From an uncultured Dietzia sp. (GTDB lineage Bacteria; Actinomycetota; Actinomycetes; Mycobacteriales; Mycobacteriaceae), in the NCBI RefSeq assembly GCF_937873725.1, contig NZ_CALMYY010000088.1, positions 81,695 through 145,694 of the forward strand: a stretch of DNA of 64,000 nucleotides, in the 5' to 3' direction. The position numbers and the translations under genes were made by a program. Below the pieces are notes generated by a model, which saw only the letters and a program-made list of their open reading frames with translations, had not been told where the DNA came from and searched no databases. This document shows positions 55,854 through 64,000 of this stretch, one piece after another; position 1 is the first letter of the stretch; each line of letters starts with the position of its first letter.

Positions 55854-55879
55854 AACACGCAACAGCGACGGGGTATTCC
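55854..55879 (-). promoter_or_regulatory. SigH-type autoregulatory promoter of sigH
   Basis: Minus-strand GGAATA (55879-55874), 17-nt spacer, GTT (55856-55854), an exact fit to the SigH consensus GGAAYA-N16/17-GTT as I remember it, about 53 nt before the sigH ATG. Confidence 0.75.
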
Positions 55880-55907
55880 GTCCGGCCGTCGACGCTAGGG
55901 TCGGGGC

Positions 55908-56450
55908 GTGAGCAGCAGACGCCGGCGGAGCGCCGCGGGCACCGGTGCCGCGACCCCCGCCCTCGCCGCCCTCCGGCGCGCCGGCGTCGACCACCTCGTG
56001 CACACCTACCGGGCATCCGGGGACTCGTTCGGGGACGAGGCCGCCCGAGTGATGGTCGACCGTCTCGGCGTGGAGGCCGCCCGGGTGTTCAAGACCCTGG
56101 TCCTGGCCACCGACAGGCCCCCGGCGGGCTCCAGGATCCCGCTGGCGGTCGCGGTCCTCCCCGTGACCTCCATGCTCGACCTCAGGGCCGCCGCGGCCGC
56201 GCTCGGCTGCGGCAGGGCCGCGCTCGCCGGCGTGGACCTGGTGGAGAGGTCGACCGGCTACGTGCTCGGCGGGGTCTCGCCGCTCGGTCAGAAGCGGCCT
56301 CTGCCCACCCTCGTCGACGACTCGGCCCTCGGCCACCCCACGATCCTCTGCAGCGCCGGTCGGCGCGGGTGGGAGATCGAACTCGCACCGACGGACCTCG
56401 TCGGGCTGACCGACGCGGTGACGGCCACGATCACCACCGGACGGTCCTAG
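55908..56450 (+). CDS. ybaK: YbaK-type aminoacyl-tRNA deacylase (probably Cys-tRNA-Pro)
   Basis: 180 residues. The YbaK domain pattern includes ARVFKTLVLATD (with the catalytic Lys of FKTL), VLPVTSMLDLRAAAAALG, TGYVLGGVSPLGQKRPLPTLVD and a C-terminal APTDLVGLT. It hydrolyses mischarged Cys-tRNA-Pro. A TAGGGT element (55896-55901) ends 6 nt before the GTG, suggesting a leaderless transcript. Divergent from sigH. The stop overlaps the SRAP stop within CTAG. Confidence 0.92.
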   Translation: MSSRRRRSAAGTGAATPALAALRRAGVDHLVHTYRASGDSFGDEAARVMVDRLGVEAARVFKTLVLATDRPPAGSRIPLAVAVLPVTSMLDLRAAAAALGCGRAALAGVDLVERSTGYVLGGVSPLGQKRPLPTLVDDSALGHPTILCSAGRRGWEIELAPTDLVGLTDAVTATITTGRS

Positions 56451-57241
56451 AAGAGGGTCCCCTCCCCGGGGTCCACAGGCCGGACCAGCTCCGGCCCCTC
56501 GTTCCGGGCGTTCGAGACCGCGCGCGAGACCGGCGTGATCTGCACCGAGTGCGCCCACCGGTCCAGGTCCCCGCCCGCGCCGTCGACCAGGGCCCGTGGG
56601 TCGCCGATCACCGAGGGGTCCAGCCAGTCCGACACCACGGACGGATCCACCACCAGCGGCATGCGGTCGTGCACCGCGCGCAGCGGGCCCAGCGCCTCGG
56701 TGGTGAGGATCGTGCACGACAGCTGCGTGACGGCCTCGTCCCCGGGGTCGCGCCGGGCCTCCCACAGGCCCGCCATGAGCAGCCCCCGGTCCCCGGGGAG
56801 GCTCATGTGGAACGGCTGCTTGAGGCCTGCCCCGCCGCCGGTCTCCGCGGGCTCCCCCGGCACCCACTCGTACCACCCGTCCATGGGCACCACACAGTGG
56901 CGCCGGGCGACCGCGGAGCGGAACGACGGCTTGGAGAACGCCGTCTCGACGCGCGCGTTGAACAGGGTCGGGAGACGCTGTCCCTCCCTGGCCCACGACG
57001 GGACCAGGCCCCACCTCATCGCCCGCAGGACACGCTCCGGCCCGCCCGGGCGGTCCAGCCGTTCCCGGGGGACGTCCAGCGCCAGGACCGGGATCGTGGT
57101 GGTGGGGGCGATGTTGAACCGCGGGGAGCGGGGCCCCTCGGCGGGCCACAGCCCCGGGGGCGGCGAGGACGCCTCGTCGACGGCGTCGAGTTCCACCGCC
57201 AGTCGCACCGGGTCGGAGGAGAGCGAGAACCGTCCACACAT
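56447..57241 (-). CDS. SRAP-family (HMCES/YedK-like) abasic-site protein
   Basis: 264 residues from the ATG at 57241, MCGRFSL. Catalytic Cys2 is exposed after Met removal and forms the DNA-protein crosslink at abasic sites. Other conserved residues: [23 protein letters not shown] and VHDRMPLVV. An upstream in-frame start would bury Cys2, so it was rejected. Divergent from aroA. Confidence 0.93.
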   Translation of the reverse strand: MCGRFSLSSDPVRLAVELDAVDEASSPPPGLWPAEGPRSPRFNIAPTTTIPVLALDVPRERLDRPGGPERVLRAMRWGLVPSWAREGQRLPTLFNARVETAFSKPSFRSAVARRHCVVPMDGWYEWVPGEPAETGGGAGLKQPFHMSLPGDRGLLMAGLWEARRDPGDEAVTQLSCTILTTEALGPLRAVHDRMPLVVDPSVVSDWLDPSVIGDPRALVDGAGGDLDRWAHSVQITPVSRAVSNARNEGPELVRPVDPGEGTLF

Positions 57242-57300
57242 GGCATCCATCCTCGCACCCGGATCCGGCGGGAACGGCGCCGATGGGCGACAATGACCAG

Positions 57301-58602
57301 GTGAGTCATTGGAACGCCCCCGTCGCCGCCGCGCCCGTGCACGCCGAGGTCCTCGTACCCGGATCCAAGTCGCTGACGAATCGGGCTCTGGTCCTGGCCG
57401 CGCTGGCGGACTCGCCCTCCCGGCTGGGCGGGACGCTGCGGAGCCGCGACACCGACCTCATGATCGGTGCCCTCACGGCGCTGGGCGCACGCGTCGAGGG
57501 CCCCTCCGGTCCGCTCGCGCCGGACGACACCGAGCTGGTCATCACCCCCGGCGCGTTGCGCGGGGCGGACGTCGAGTGCGGCCTGGCGGGGACCGTCATG
57601 CGGTTCGTCCCCCCCGTCGCCGCGCTCGCCACCGGCACCTCGACCTTCGACGGTGATCCCGCGGCGCGGGTGCGCCCGCAGGCCACCGTCCTCGACGCAC
57701 TGCGCGCCCTGGGGGCGGAGATCGTCGGGGACAGCCTCCCCTTCTCCGTCACCGGAACGGGCGCGCTCCGCGGGGGACGCGTGGAGATGGACGCCTCCGC
57801 CTCCTCCCAGTTCGTCTCGGGACTCCTGCTGTCCGCCGCGCGGTTCGACGAGGGACTCGAGCTGGTCCACGTCGGCCGCTCCCCCGTCCCCTCCGGCCCG
57901 CACATCGAGATGACCCTGGAGATGCTCCGCGAGTCCGGGGTGGAGGTGGTCCGGCCGGATCCCTCGTCCTGGCGGGTGACCGCCGGGACGATCTCCGCCG
58001 TCGACCGGGTGGTGGAGCCCGACCTGTCCAACGCGACCCCGTTCCTGGCCGCGGCCGCGGTCACCGGGGGAACCGTCCGGGTGCCCCACTGGCCGGAGTC
58101 CACCACCCAGCCCGGGGACGCCATCCGCGGGATCCTCCGTGACATGGGCGCGTCGGTGTCGCTCGAGGGCGCCGACGGATCCGGCCACGGCACCCTCGTC
58201 GTCGTCGGGCCCCCACGCCTGTCGCCCGTCGACCTGGACCTGTCCGCCATCGGCGAGCTCACACCCACCGTCGCCGCGCTGTGCGCGGTGGCCGACGGTC
58301 CGTCGCGCCTGACCGGGATCGCGCACCTGCGCGGGCACGAGACCGACCGACTCGCCGCGCTCGCCGCCGAACTCGGCGCCGTGGGCTGCGGGGTCACCGA
58401 GCTGGACGACGGCCTCGAGATCACGCCCGGACCACTGCGCGGTGCCCCGTGGCGCGCCTACGCCGACCACCGGATGGCCACCGCCGGCGCGATCATCGGC
58501 CTGGTGGCGCAGGGCGTCGAGGTGGACGACATCGAGTCCACCTCCAAGACCATGCCCGGTTTCACCCGCATGTGGGCGGACATGCTCGCCGGGCGGGGCT
58601 GA
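57301..58602 (+). CDS. aroA: 3-phosphoshikimate 1-carboxyvinyltransferase (EPSP synthase)
   Basis: 433 residues. [17 protein letters not shown] (phosphate-binding), [25 protein letters not shown] and [15 protein letters not shown] are all present. It makes EPSP in the shikimate route to aromatic amino acids. The GTG at 57301 has a GACAAT hexamer 6 nt upstream; the ATG at 57283 would add six residues. The stop is 8 nt before rsgA. Confidence 0.94.
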   Translation: MSHWNAPVAAAPVHAEVLVPGSKSLTNRALVLAALADSPSRLGGTLRSRDTDLMIGALTALGARVEGPSGPLAPDDTELVITPGALRGADVECGLAGTVMRFVPPVAALATGTSTFDGDPAARVRPQATVLDALRALGAEIVGDSLPFSVTGTGALRGGRVEMDASASSQFVSGLLLSAARFDEGLELVHVGRSPVPSGPHIEMTLEMLRESGVEVVRPDPSSWRVTAGTISAVDRVVEPDLSNATPFLAAAAVTGGTVRVPHWPESTTQPGDAIRGILRDMGASVSLEGADGSGHGTLVVVGPPRLSPVDLDLSAIGELTPTVAALCAVADGPSRLTGIAHLRGHETDRLAALAAELGAVGCGVTELDDGLEITPGPLRGAPWRAYADHRMATAGAIIGLVAQGVEVDDIESTSKTMPGFTRMWADMLAGRG

Positions 58603-58610
58603 CACCGGCC

Positions 58611-59660
58611 ATGGCGGGCGGACGGGGCGGCACCGGGGCGCGCGGCTGGGACGAATCCGACATCCGGATCCGGCCCGGCAAGGGGTCGCGCCCACGGACC
58701 AAACGGCGCCCGAGCCACGCCGACGCCGCGTCCGCGATGGTGGTGAGCGTCGACCGCGGCCGCTGGGGGTGTGTCCTCCTCGACGACGGCCCGGACCACG
58801 TGGCCGGGACCCGGATCGTCACCATGCGGGCCCGGGAACTGGGGCGCACGCCGATCGTCGTGGGTGACCACGTGGGCGTGGTCGGCGACCTCACCGGCAC
58901 CCGCGACACCCTGTCCCGGATCGTCCGCGTGGAGGAGCGGAGCACCGTCCTGCGGCGGACCGCCGACGACTCGGACCCGTACGAGCGCGTGGTGGTGGCC
59001 AACGCGGAACTGCTGCTCATCGTGGTGGCGGTGGCGGACCCCCCGCCGCGGGCGGGGTTCGTCGCCCGCGCGCTGGTGGCGGCCTACACCGGCGGCCTGA
59101 AACCGGTGATCTGCCTGACCAAGGGCGACCTCGACGACCCGTCGGTCTTCGCCGCCGAGTTCGACGCACTCGACGTCCCCGTGTTGCAGGTGGGGATCGA
59201 CGACGACCTGGCCGCGCTCCACGAGCGGATCGACGGCCGGATCTCCGCGATGATCGGCCACTCCGGGGTCGGCAAGTCGACGCTGGTCAACCGGCTCATC
59301 CCCGACGCGCACCGGGCGACCGGCGTGGTCTCCGGGGTGGGCAAGGGTCGCCACACGTCCACGCAGTCCGTCGCCCTCGAGCTGGGCACGGACGGCTGGG
59401 TGGTGGACACCCCCGGGATCCGGAGCTTCGGCCTGGCGCACGTGTCGCCCGACGACGTGGTGGCCGCGTTCTCCGATCTCCACGAGATCGCGCAGGAGTG
59501 CCCGCGGGGGTGCACTCACCAGGGCCCGCCCGCGGACCCCGAGTGTCGGTTCGACGCCGTCACCGACCCCGCCGCGCACCGCCGGGCGCTCGCGGTCCGG
59601 GAACTGCTCGGCGCCCTCCAGTCCAACGACGCGTGGGCGCTGGGGACCGATCCGGACTGA
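58611..59660 (+). CDS. rsgA: Ribosome small subunit-dependent GTPase RsgA
   Basis: 349 residues with the circularly permuted GTPase order: G4 TKGD (170-173), then G1 P-loop GHSGVGKST (216-224), then G3 DTPG. A C-terminal zinc site CPRGCTHQGPPADPEC completes the protein. RsgA releases late 30S assembly factors. The ATG is 8 nt after aroA; Rv3227-Rv3228 have the same pairing. Confidence 0.94.
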   Translation: MAGGRGGTGARGWDESDIRIRPGKGSRPRTKRRPSHADAASAMVVSVDRGRWGCVLLDDGPDHVAGTRIVTMRARELGRTPIVVGDHVGVVGDLTGTRDTLSRIVRVEERSTVLRRTADDSDPYERVVVANAELLLIVVAVADPPPRAGFVARALVAAYTGGLKPVICLTKGDLDDPSVFAAEFDALDVPVLQVGIDDDLAALHERIDGRISAMIGHSGVGKSTLVNRLIPDAHRATGVVSGVGKGRHTSTQSVALELGTDGWVVDTPGIRSFGLAHVSPDDVVAAFSDLHEIAQECPRGCTHQGPPADPECRFDAVTDPAAHRRALAVRELLGALQSNDAWALGTDPD

Positions 59661-59667
59661 TCCCCCC

Positions 59668-59682
59668 GGCCCGATCCGGGCC
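59668..59682. terminator. Short hairpin between convergent rsgA and ferredoxin reductase genes
   Basis: GGCCCG-ATC-CGGGCC, a 6-bp stem with a 3-nt loop, in a 33-nt gap. Weak evidence. Confidence 0.3.
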
Positions 59683-59693
59683 CCCGCCCGACG

Positions 59694-60812
59694 TCAGAGC
59701 TTGAGCTCGACGTCCCCGAGGGCCACCGAGACGCAGGTCTGGATCCGCTCCCCGGGACCGTGATCGGTTCCGTTGCGCAGGTCGCGGACGTGCCCCTCGT
59801 CCAGCCCGACCACGCAGGTCTGGCAGATGCCCATGCGGCACCCGAAGGGCATCTGCACCCCGACGCTCTCGCCGCCCTCGAGGATCGTCGTGGCGCCGTC
59901 GAGCTCCACCGTCTTACCCGTGGACCCGAAGGTGACCGTCCCGCCCGACGCCCCCGCGTCGCGGTTGACGGTGAACCGCTCCACGTGGAGGTCGTCGCGA
60001 TCGGTGTCGTCGAAGTGGTCGGTGAGCTCGTCGAGCATCGCCGAGGGGCCACAGGCCCAGGTCGGGCGCTCGGCCCAGTCCGGGACCAGCTCCGACATCT
60101 GCCGCGCGTCGATCCTGCCCTGCTCGCTGGTGACCCGCAGGTGCAGGGTGTAGCCCGGCTGGGTCTTCTCCAGCGCCAGGAGCTCGTCGTGGAACAGGCT
60201 GTCCTCGGGGGTGCGGATCGAGTGGACGTGGACCACGTCGGGGAACCCCTCGTCGACCGAGCGCCTGTCCAGCGAGCGGAGCATCCCCATCACCGGGGTG
60301 ATCCCCGACCCCGCGGTGACGAACATCAGCTTCGGCGGCGTCGGCGACGGCAGGTGGAAGTCACCGGCCGGGGCGGCGAGGCGGACGATGGTCCCCGCGG
60401 TGACGGTCCCGACGATGTGATTGCTCAGCAGCCCCTCGGGCATGGCCTTGACCGTGACCGAGTACTCCCCCCGCCCGGACGTCGGCGCGGAGGTCAGGGA
60501 ATAGGAGCGCCAGGTCCACCGGCCGTCCAGCAGAACGCCGATGCCGAGGTACTGGCCGGGCCGGTAGCTGGGCGTGGCACCCCACCCGGGCTTGATGACG
60601 AGCGTGACGGCGTCGTCGGCCTCCCGGCGCACGGTGACGACTTCGCCGCGGAGCTCGCGCGAGGACCACAGCGGGTAGATGAGCGACGAGTAGTCGTCGA
60701 CCCGCAGCGGATGGGTGAGTCGGTTCAGGAGTCGGTGCGCCGCCCGCGGCTCGGGGACCCTCGCCGCCGCCGCTCGCAGAACGCGGCTGAGTCCGTGGTT
60801 CGACTCGGTCAC
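59694..60812 (-). CDS. Ferredoxin reductase-like electron donor with C-terminal 2Fe-2S domain
   Basis: 372 residues. FAD-binding WRSYSLTSAPT, NAD(P)-binding FVTAGSGITPVMGML, then a plant-type 2Fe-2S domain with FGCRMGICQTC and a fourth Cys in RIQTC. Counterpart Rv3230c, the electron donor to the fatty acid desaturase DesA3. GTG at 60812 with GAGGAGG upstream. No desaturase gene adjoins it here, unlike M. tuberculosis. A TetR-type operator lies upstream. Confidence 0.92.
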   Translation of the reverse strand: MTESNHGLSRVLRAAAARVPEPRAAHRLLNRLTHPLRVDDYSSLIYPLWSSRELRGEVVTVRREADDAVTLVIKPGWGATPSYRPGQYLGIGVLLDGRWTWRSYSLTSAPTSGRGEYSVTVKAMPEGLLSNHIVGTVTAGTIVRLAAPAGDFHLPSPTPPKLMFVTAGSGITPVMGMLRSLDRRSVDEGFPDVVHVHSIRTPEDSLFHDELLALEKTQPGYTLHLRVTSEQGRIDARQMSELVPDWAERPTWACGPSAMLDELTDHFDDTDRDDLHVERFTVNRDAGASGGTVTFGSTGKTVELDGATTILEGGESVGVQMPFGCRMGICQTCVVGLDEGHVRDLRNGTDHGPGERIQTCVSVALGDVELKL

Positions 60813-60871
60813 TGGTGCCTCCTCGGGACCGGCCCACGCACGACCCGGGGATCGGGTCGGCACCGCCGGAA

Positions 60872-60893
60872 CAACCTACGGTAGCGTAGGTTG
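60872..60893 (-). promoter_or_regulatory. TetR-type operator palindrome before the ferredoxin reductase gene
   Basis: CAACCTACG-GTAG-CGTAGGTTG, perfect 9-bp arms. On the minus strand it contains a -10 TACCGT (60884-60879). Repression of this gene, and possibly a desaturase regulon, is likely. Confidence 0.65.
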
Positions 60894-60950
60894 GCCGTCC
60901 CCGGGCACCGGTTCGGCGTGATCCCGCTCTCCGCCCCGCGCCCCGGCCGC

Positions 60951-61472
60951 TCAGAGCAGGGTGAGGAGGAACGGCAGTTCCACCGCGTCGTACCAGGCGA
61001 GTTCCATGTCCAGGGCGTCACCCACCGTGAGCTCCGCGTCCTCGTCCCCCAGATCGGCGCGGTCCACCGCCTCGACCGCGTCCCTGACGAGGTCGACCGC
61101 CCCGGCGAGGTCCACGTGGACGGCGGCGACCTCCTCCATCGACACCGTCCCCCGGGTCAGCCTCACGACCGCCGTGTCCAGGTCCGGCCGCGGCTCCGCC
61201 TCCGCGTCGGGGACGTCCACGCTCACCACCACCCGGCGGTAGGGATGCGCCCCGTGCGCGGCTCCGGAGTCGATCTCGCCCCCCAGGAGACGCAGCGACG
61301 CGCGCGCCGCCTCGAGGAAGGCGACGTGCGCGATCTCCTCCGCGTCACCCTGTGCGTACGACTCGACGAGCGCCGGCGTGGCCGCGAACGCGGTCGCGCT
61401 CCGGACGGGCATCTCCCCGCCCTCGAGCAGCGTCTCGAGCATGGACAGCGTGGCGGGGATGAACAAGCGCAT
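60951..61472 (-). CDS. DUF6912 family protein (Rv3231c-like)
   Basis: 173 residues, MRLFIPATLSMLETLLEG..., rich in Ala and acidic residues. It matches the actinobacterial DUF6912 family, function unknown. AGGAAGG precedes the ATG. Located between the ferredoxin reductase and acyltransferase genes on the same strand. Confidence 0.85.
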   Translation of the reverse strand: MRLFIPATLSMLETLLEGGEMPVRSATAFAATPALVESYAQGDAEEIAHVAFLEAARASLRLLGGEIDSGAAHGAHPYRRVVVSVDVPDAEAEPRPDLDTAVVRLTRGTVSMEEVAAVHVDLAGAVDLVRDAVEAVDRADLGDEDAELTVGDALDMELAWYDAVELPFLLTLL

Positions 61473-61502
61473 GGTGGTGCCTTCCTCGGTGGTCGGTGAC
61501 GG

Positions 61503-62915
61503 TCAGCGGACGGTGCCCGCGAGCTCGTCCAACGCGGACGAGATGAGTTCGCCGATCTCCTCCACGTCCGGGACCGCCTGACGGTCGGACGTGAAACCGC
61601 AGTACACGGTCCCCGAGTAGCTGCTCATCGACACCGCCAGCGCCTGGCCGTCGAGGAGCGCCGGGATGGGGTAGACCTCGATCAGCTCCCCGTCGCCCCA
61701 GAACATCGTGTGCTGTGGTCCGGGTGCGTTGGTCACCACCAGGTCGTAGCTGTCCGACGGCAACATGATCGCCGCGCGGGACCCCAGCGCGTGAAGGGTG
61801 GGCGGGGCGAATCCGGACAGCAGCGCCAGCGACTTGGCACCCACGGCCTCCCGCGGATGACGCTGGGTGGCCGTCTCGCGGGAGATCTGCGCCAGTCGCA
61901 TGCGCGGGTTGGGCTCTCCCACCGGCATCCCGATGAGGGCGGAGGCGATCTCCGCCGACGTCGCTCCCGCCGCGGAGCCCGACCCCTCGGACTCCGACGC
62001 GGCCGACTCGGCGGTGACGGCCATCGGGACGATGGCGCGCAGGGTGTCCGACGTGGTCAGCGGATGGCCGCACGACAGGATCCAGGACCGCAGCGCCCCG
62101 CACAGGACCGCCAGGACCACGTCGTTGACCTTGCAGTCGTGCGCCCTGGCTATCGCCCGCGCCTCGGAGAGCGGGAACGAGGCCAACCCCACCCGGCTAC
62201 CCCGCGGCCGGGAGGTCCGGAACATCTCCGCCAGCCCACCGGGCGGGCGCAGGACGCTGAGACTCGCCGCGCCGACCAACCCGCGGGTCGCGCGTTCGAC
62301 CGCGTTGACCAACCGCGCCGAGCGCCGGACCAGTTCCAGGGGATCGGTGGCGATCGTGATGAGCGCGTCCAGGACGAGCACGCCGTCCCCGGGCGACGGG
62401 ACGGGGGTCCACGTGGCGACCTCGTTCACGCCGGACCCCGTCTGCTCGTCGGTCATGAGCACCTGCGCGAGGTCGACGGCGTTGGGCCCGCCGAGGAGCA
62501 CGTGATGGGTCTTGGTGAGGATGGCGAGCCGCCCGTCGGCCAGGCCTTCGATCAGGTACAGCTCCCACAGCGGGCGCCCGGCCTCGAGCGGGCGGTCGAC
62601 CAACCTGGCCACCAGGTCCGCGAGCTGCCGCATCCCGCCGGGGGCCGGCAGGGCGGAACGCCGCACGTGGAAGCTGAGATCGAAGTCCGGATCGTCGACC
62701 CAGACCGCCCGCGCGAGCCCGAACGGCACGTAGCGGATGCGCTGCCGGAACCTGGGGGCGTCGGCGAGCTTCGCATCGACGAACTCCATGACGCGGTCGA
62801 TGTCCCACGGTTCGCCGCGGGAGACGAGCGCCAGGGAGCAGGAGTGGCGACTCCGGGATCGGGCCGCGTCGCCGAGGAGGAGGTCCGCGTCGGCGGTCGC
62901 CAGCCTGGTCGCCAC
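61503..62915 (-). CDS. Wax ester synthase/diacylglycerol acyltransferase (WS/DGAT) family protein
   Basis: 470 residues with the WS/DGAT layout. The catalytic HHxxxDG motif appears as H137-H138-V-L-L-G142-G143: the Asp is replaced by Gly. ELYLIEGLADGRLAILTKTHH precedes it; DLVVTNAPGPQ and the PLWELYLIE block are conserved. The family makes triacylglycerols or wax esters at the membrane. Loss of the Asp may reduce activity, though His138 is kept. GTG start 3 nt after the HAD stop. M. tuberculosis has tgs3 nearby. Confidence 0.88.
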   Translation of the reverse strand: MATRLATADADLLLGDAARSRSRHSCSLALVSRGEPWDIDRVMEFVDAKLADAPRFRQRIRYVPFGLARAVWVDDPDFDLSFHVRRSALPAPGGMRQLADLVARLVDRPLEAGRPLWELYLIEGLADGRLAILTKTHHVLLGGPNAVDLAQVLMTDEQTGSGVNEVATWTPVPSPGDGVLVLDALITIATDPLELVRRSARLVNAVERATRGLVGAASLSVLRPPGGLAEMFRTSRPRGSRVGLASFPLSEARAIARAHDCKVNDVVLAVLCGALRSWILSCGHPLTTSDTLRAIVPMAVTAESAASESEGSGSAAGATSAEIASALIGMPVGEPNPRMRLAQISRETATQRHPREAVGAKSLALLSGFAPPTLHALGSRAAIMLPSDSYDLVVTNAPGPQHTMFWGDGELIEVYPIPALLDGQALAVSMSSYSGTVYCGFTSDRQAVPDVEEIGELISSALDELAGTVR

Positions 62916-62918
62916 GGG

Positions 62919-63329
62919 TCAGACCCCCTCGTCCAGCCCGAGGAGTCCCCGGATCTCCACGGCCGCACGGTCGAAGACCTGGTAGAAGACCCCGATCATG
63001 CCGGTCTGCACGGCACCGAGGACGTTCTCGATGGCGTCGTCGACCATCACGCACTCCCGGGGTTCGAGCTCGAGCCGCCTCGCGGCCTCGAGGAACGCCT
63101 CCGGCTCGGGCTTCTCCACCCCGATCACGCCGCTGAGCACCACGTGATCGATCCCGTACGCCAGCGCGTCCTCGCGCACGCGATCGGCTCCCGGCCCCTC
63201 GGGCTCGTTGCTGAGGACCGCCATCCGGACATCGTTGGCCCGCGCGCCGGTGAGGATGTCCCGCCAACTCTCGCGGTCCTCATCCGTGCCGTCCAGCACC
63301 CCGAAGTAGTCGACTATCAGTCCTCGCAT
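62919..63329 (-). CDS. HAD-superfamily hydrolase (short)
   Basis: 136 residues: motif I IVDYFGVLDG (nucleophile Asp but no second DxD Asp: Gly/Val follow), motif II VLSNE, Lys in GVEKPEPEAF, and VDDAIENV. Shorter than most HADs because the cap domain is almost absent. Without the second motif I Asp, phosphatase activity is doubtful. Coupled to the WS/DGAT gene. Confidence 0.83.
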   Translation of the reverse strand: MRGLIVDYFGVLDGTDEDRESWRDILTGARANDVRMAVLSNEPEGPGADRVREDALAYGIDHVVLSGVIGVEKPEPEAFLEAARRLELEPRECVMVDDAIENVLGAVQTGMIGVFYQVFDRAAVEIRGLLGLDEGV

Positions 63330-63459
63330 GGGGACAGCCTAGGCAACGTCCGGCGACAGCGCAGTAGCGGAGGTGGAACCGGGACGCGACCCGGCCCGTC
63401 GTAGGGGGTAGAGGACGCGAGACCGGACCCGGTCATCGCGGGAGGGAGTTGAACTGCAC

Positions 63460-63999
63460 ATGGCCCCGACACCCGTGTCACCACCGTCGACCTGCCGCGT
63501 CGAGCCACCCGGGCGGACGCCCCCCGAGGACGTCGGCGTGCTCCCCCTGCCGTGCACGGAGCCCCGACCGGGCGTCCGGGACGGTGACGCCGTGACCGCC
63601 CCGGACCCACGCCCAGAACCGGCGGCGGACCACCGGGTACCCGTGCCGGCACGCCGTGCGGCCCACGCCCTGGTGCTCATGGCCCTCGAGGTCGTCGACC
63701 GGCAGCGGGCCCCTCACCACACCCGGGGGGCGTTCCCTCCGCACCTCGTCGAGATGCTCCGGACCCTGGCCCGGGTCGGCGTCCCCGGGCAACAACTCGG
63801 ACCGGCCAGGGTCCACCGCATCCACATCCATGCCGCCGATGCCGCCGCCGGAACCCCCGACGCGCCGGAGTCGGGCCGGGCGGCAGCCGAGTACGAGGTG
63901 TGCGCGACCTACGCACGCGGGCCGCGACTGTTCGCAGTCGCGGCCCGCATCCGGGTCACCGAGAAGAGCGCGACCTGCACGGCCCTCCGGTTGGTCTAG
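63460..63999 (+). CDS. Rv3235-like hypothetical protein
   Basis: 179 residues: a Pro/Arg-rich disordered N-terminus (about 1-65), then a folded part (HALVLMALEVVDRQRAPH ... VHRIHIHAAD ... YEVCATYARGPRLFAVAARIRV). It matches the actinobacterial Rv3235 family, found near secA, function unknown. The start codon is uncertain. The stop is one base before the window end. Confidence 0.8.
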   Translation: MAPTPVSPPSTCRVEPPGRTPPEDVGVLPLPCTEPRPGVRDGDAVTAPDPRPEPAADHRVPVPARRAAHALVLMALEVVDRQRAPHHTRGAFPPHLVEMLRTLARVGVPGQQLGPARVHRIHIHAADAAAGTPDAPESGRAAAEYEVCATYARGPRLFAVAARIRVTEKSATCTALRLV

Positions 64000-64000
64000 G

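Overview
The window is about 64 kb of very GC-rich chromosome from an actinobacterium, most likely a mycolic-acid-type member of the Mycobacteriales. Dietzia or a close relative is my best guess, but I cannot prove the genus. The pointers are mycoredoxin, AdnA/AdnB, WhiB1, SigH with a ZAS anti-sigma factor, a wax-ester-synthase-type acyltransferase, and gene order resembling the Mycobacterium tuberculosis blocks Rv3048c-Rv3053c, Rv3100c-Rv3105c, Rv3137-Rv3140, Rv3193c-Rv3213 and Rv3219-Rv3235. Those Rv comparisons are from memory, not from a search. No integrase, insertion sequence, phage gene or CRISPR array was found. It is ordinary core chromosome with small lineage-specific insertions.

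Layout. 1-4200: class Ib ribonucleotide reductase operon nrdHIEF (minus strand, nrdF cut by the window edge), with a promoter flanked by two NrdR-type boxes. 4400-7950: zinc-free L36 (rpmJ), nadE, a secreted unknown, tRNA-Ala, a DsbA-like thiol protein and tmRNA. 8000-13700: minus-strand series prfB, mscS, a proline-rich membrane protein, ftsE, ftsX, smpB and an EamA transporter. 13800-24000: HisN-type phosphatase and lipid catabolism (fadE24-fadE23 pair, a TetR/FadE divergon, and an aldehyde dehydrogenase/enoyl-CoA hydratase/flavin monooxygenase operon), plus a secreted S1 protease. 24000-33100: initiator tRNA, then a conserved but poorly understood group: UPF0182 giant membrane protein, PDZ-Lon protease, DUF2342 metalloprotein, YgjP-type metalloprotease, a cyclodehydratase-like CxxC protein and an ABC1/UbiB kinase.

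33100-44400: DNA repair and redox (uvrD2, mrx1, nudC, a TrkA-type K+ channel, adnB, adnA). 44500-53600: MFS transporter, TIGR02569 protein, moeZ, DUF3152 metzincin-like protein, TetR, DUF3107, a DEAD-box helicase, a beta-propeller membrane protein and a small membrane protein. 54000-57250: whiB1, biotinylated TB7.3-like protein, a 24-residue ribosomal protein (bL37-like), rshA-sigH with a readable SigH autoregulatory promoter, a YbaK deacylase and an SRAP protein. 57300-64000: aroA-rsgA, a desaturase-type ferredoxin reductase under a TetR-type palindrome, DUF6912, a WS/DGAT acyltransferase with an altered catalytic motif, a HAD protein and an Rv3235-like protein.

Two themes recur. Translational overlaps of the GTGA, ATGA and TGATG type define tightly coupled operons. 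Several plus-strand genes have a TANNNT hexamer 6-8 nt before the start codon, which suggests leaderless mRNAs. Short tandem duplications also sit at the 3' ends of at least five genes.
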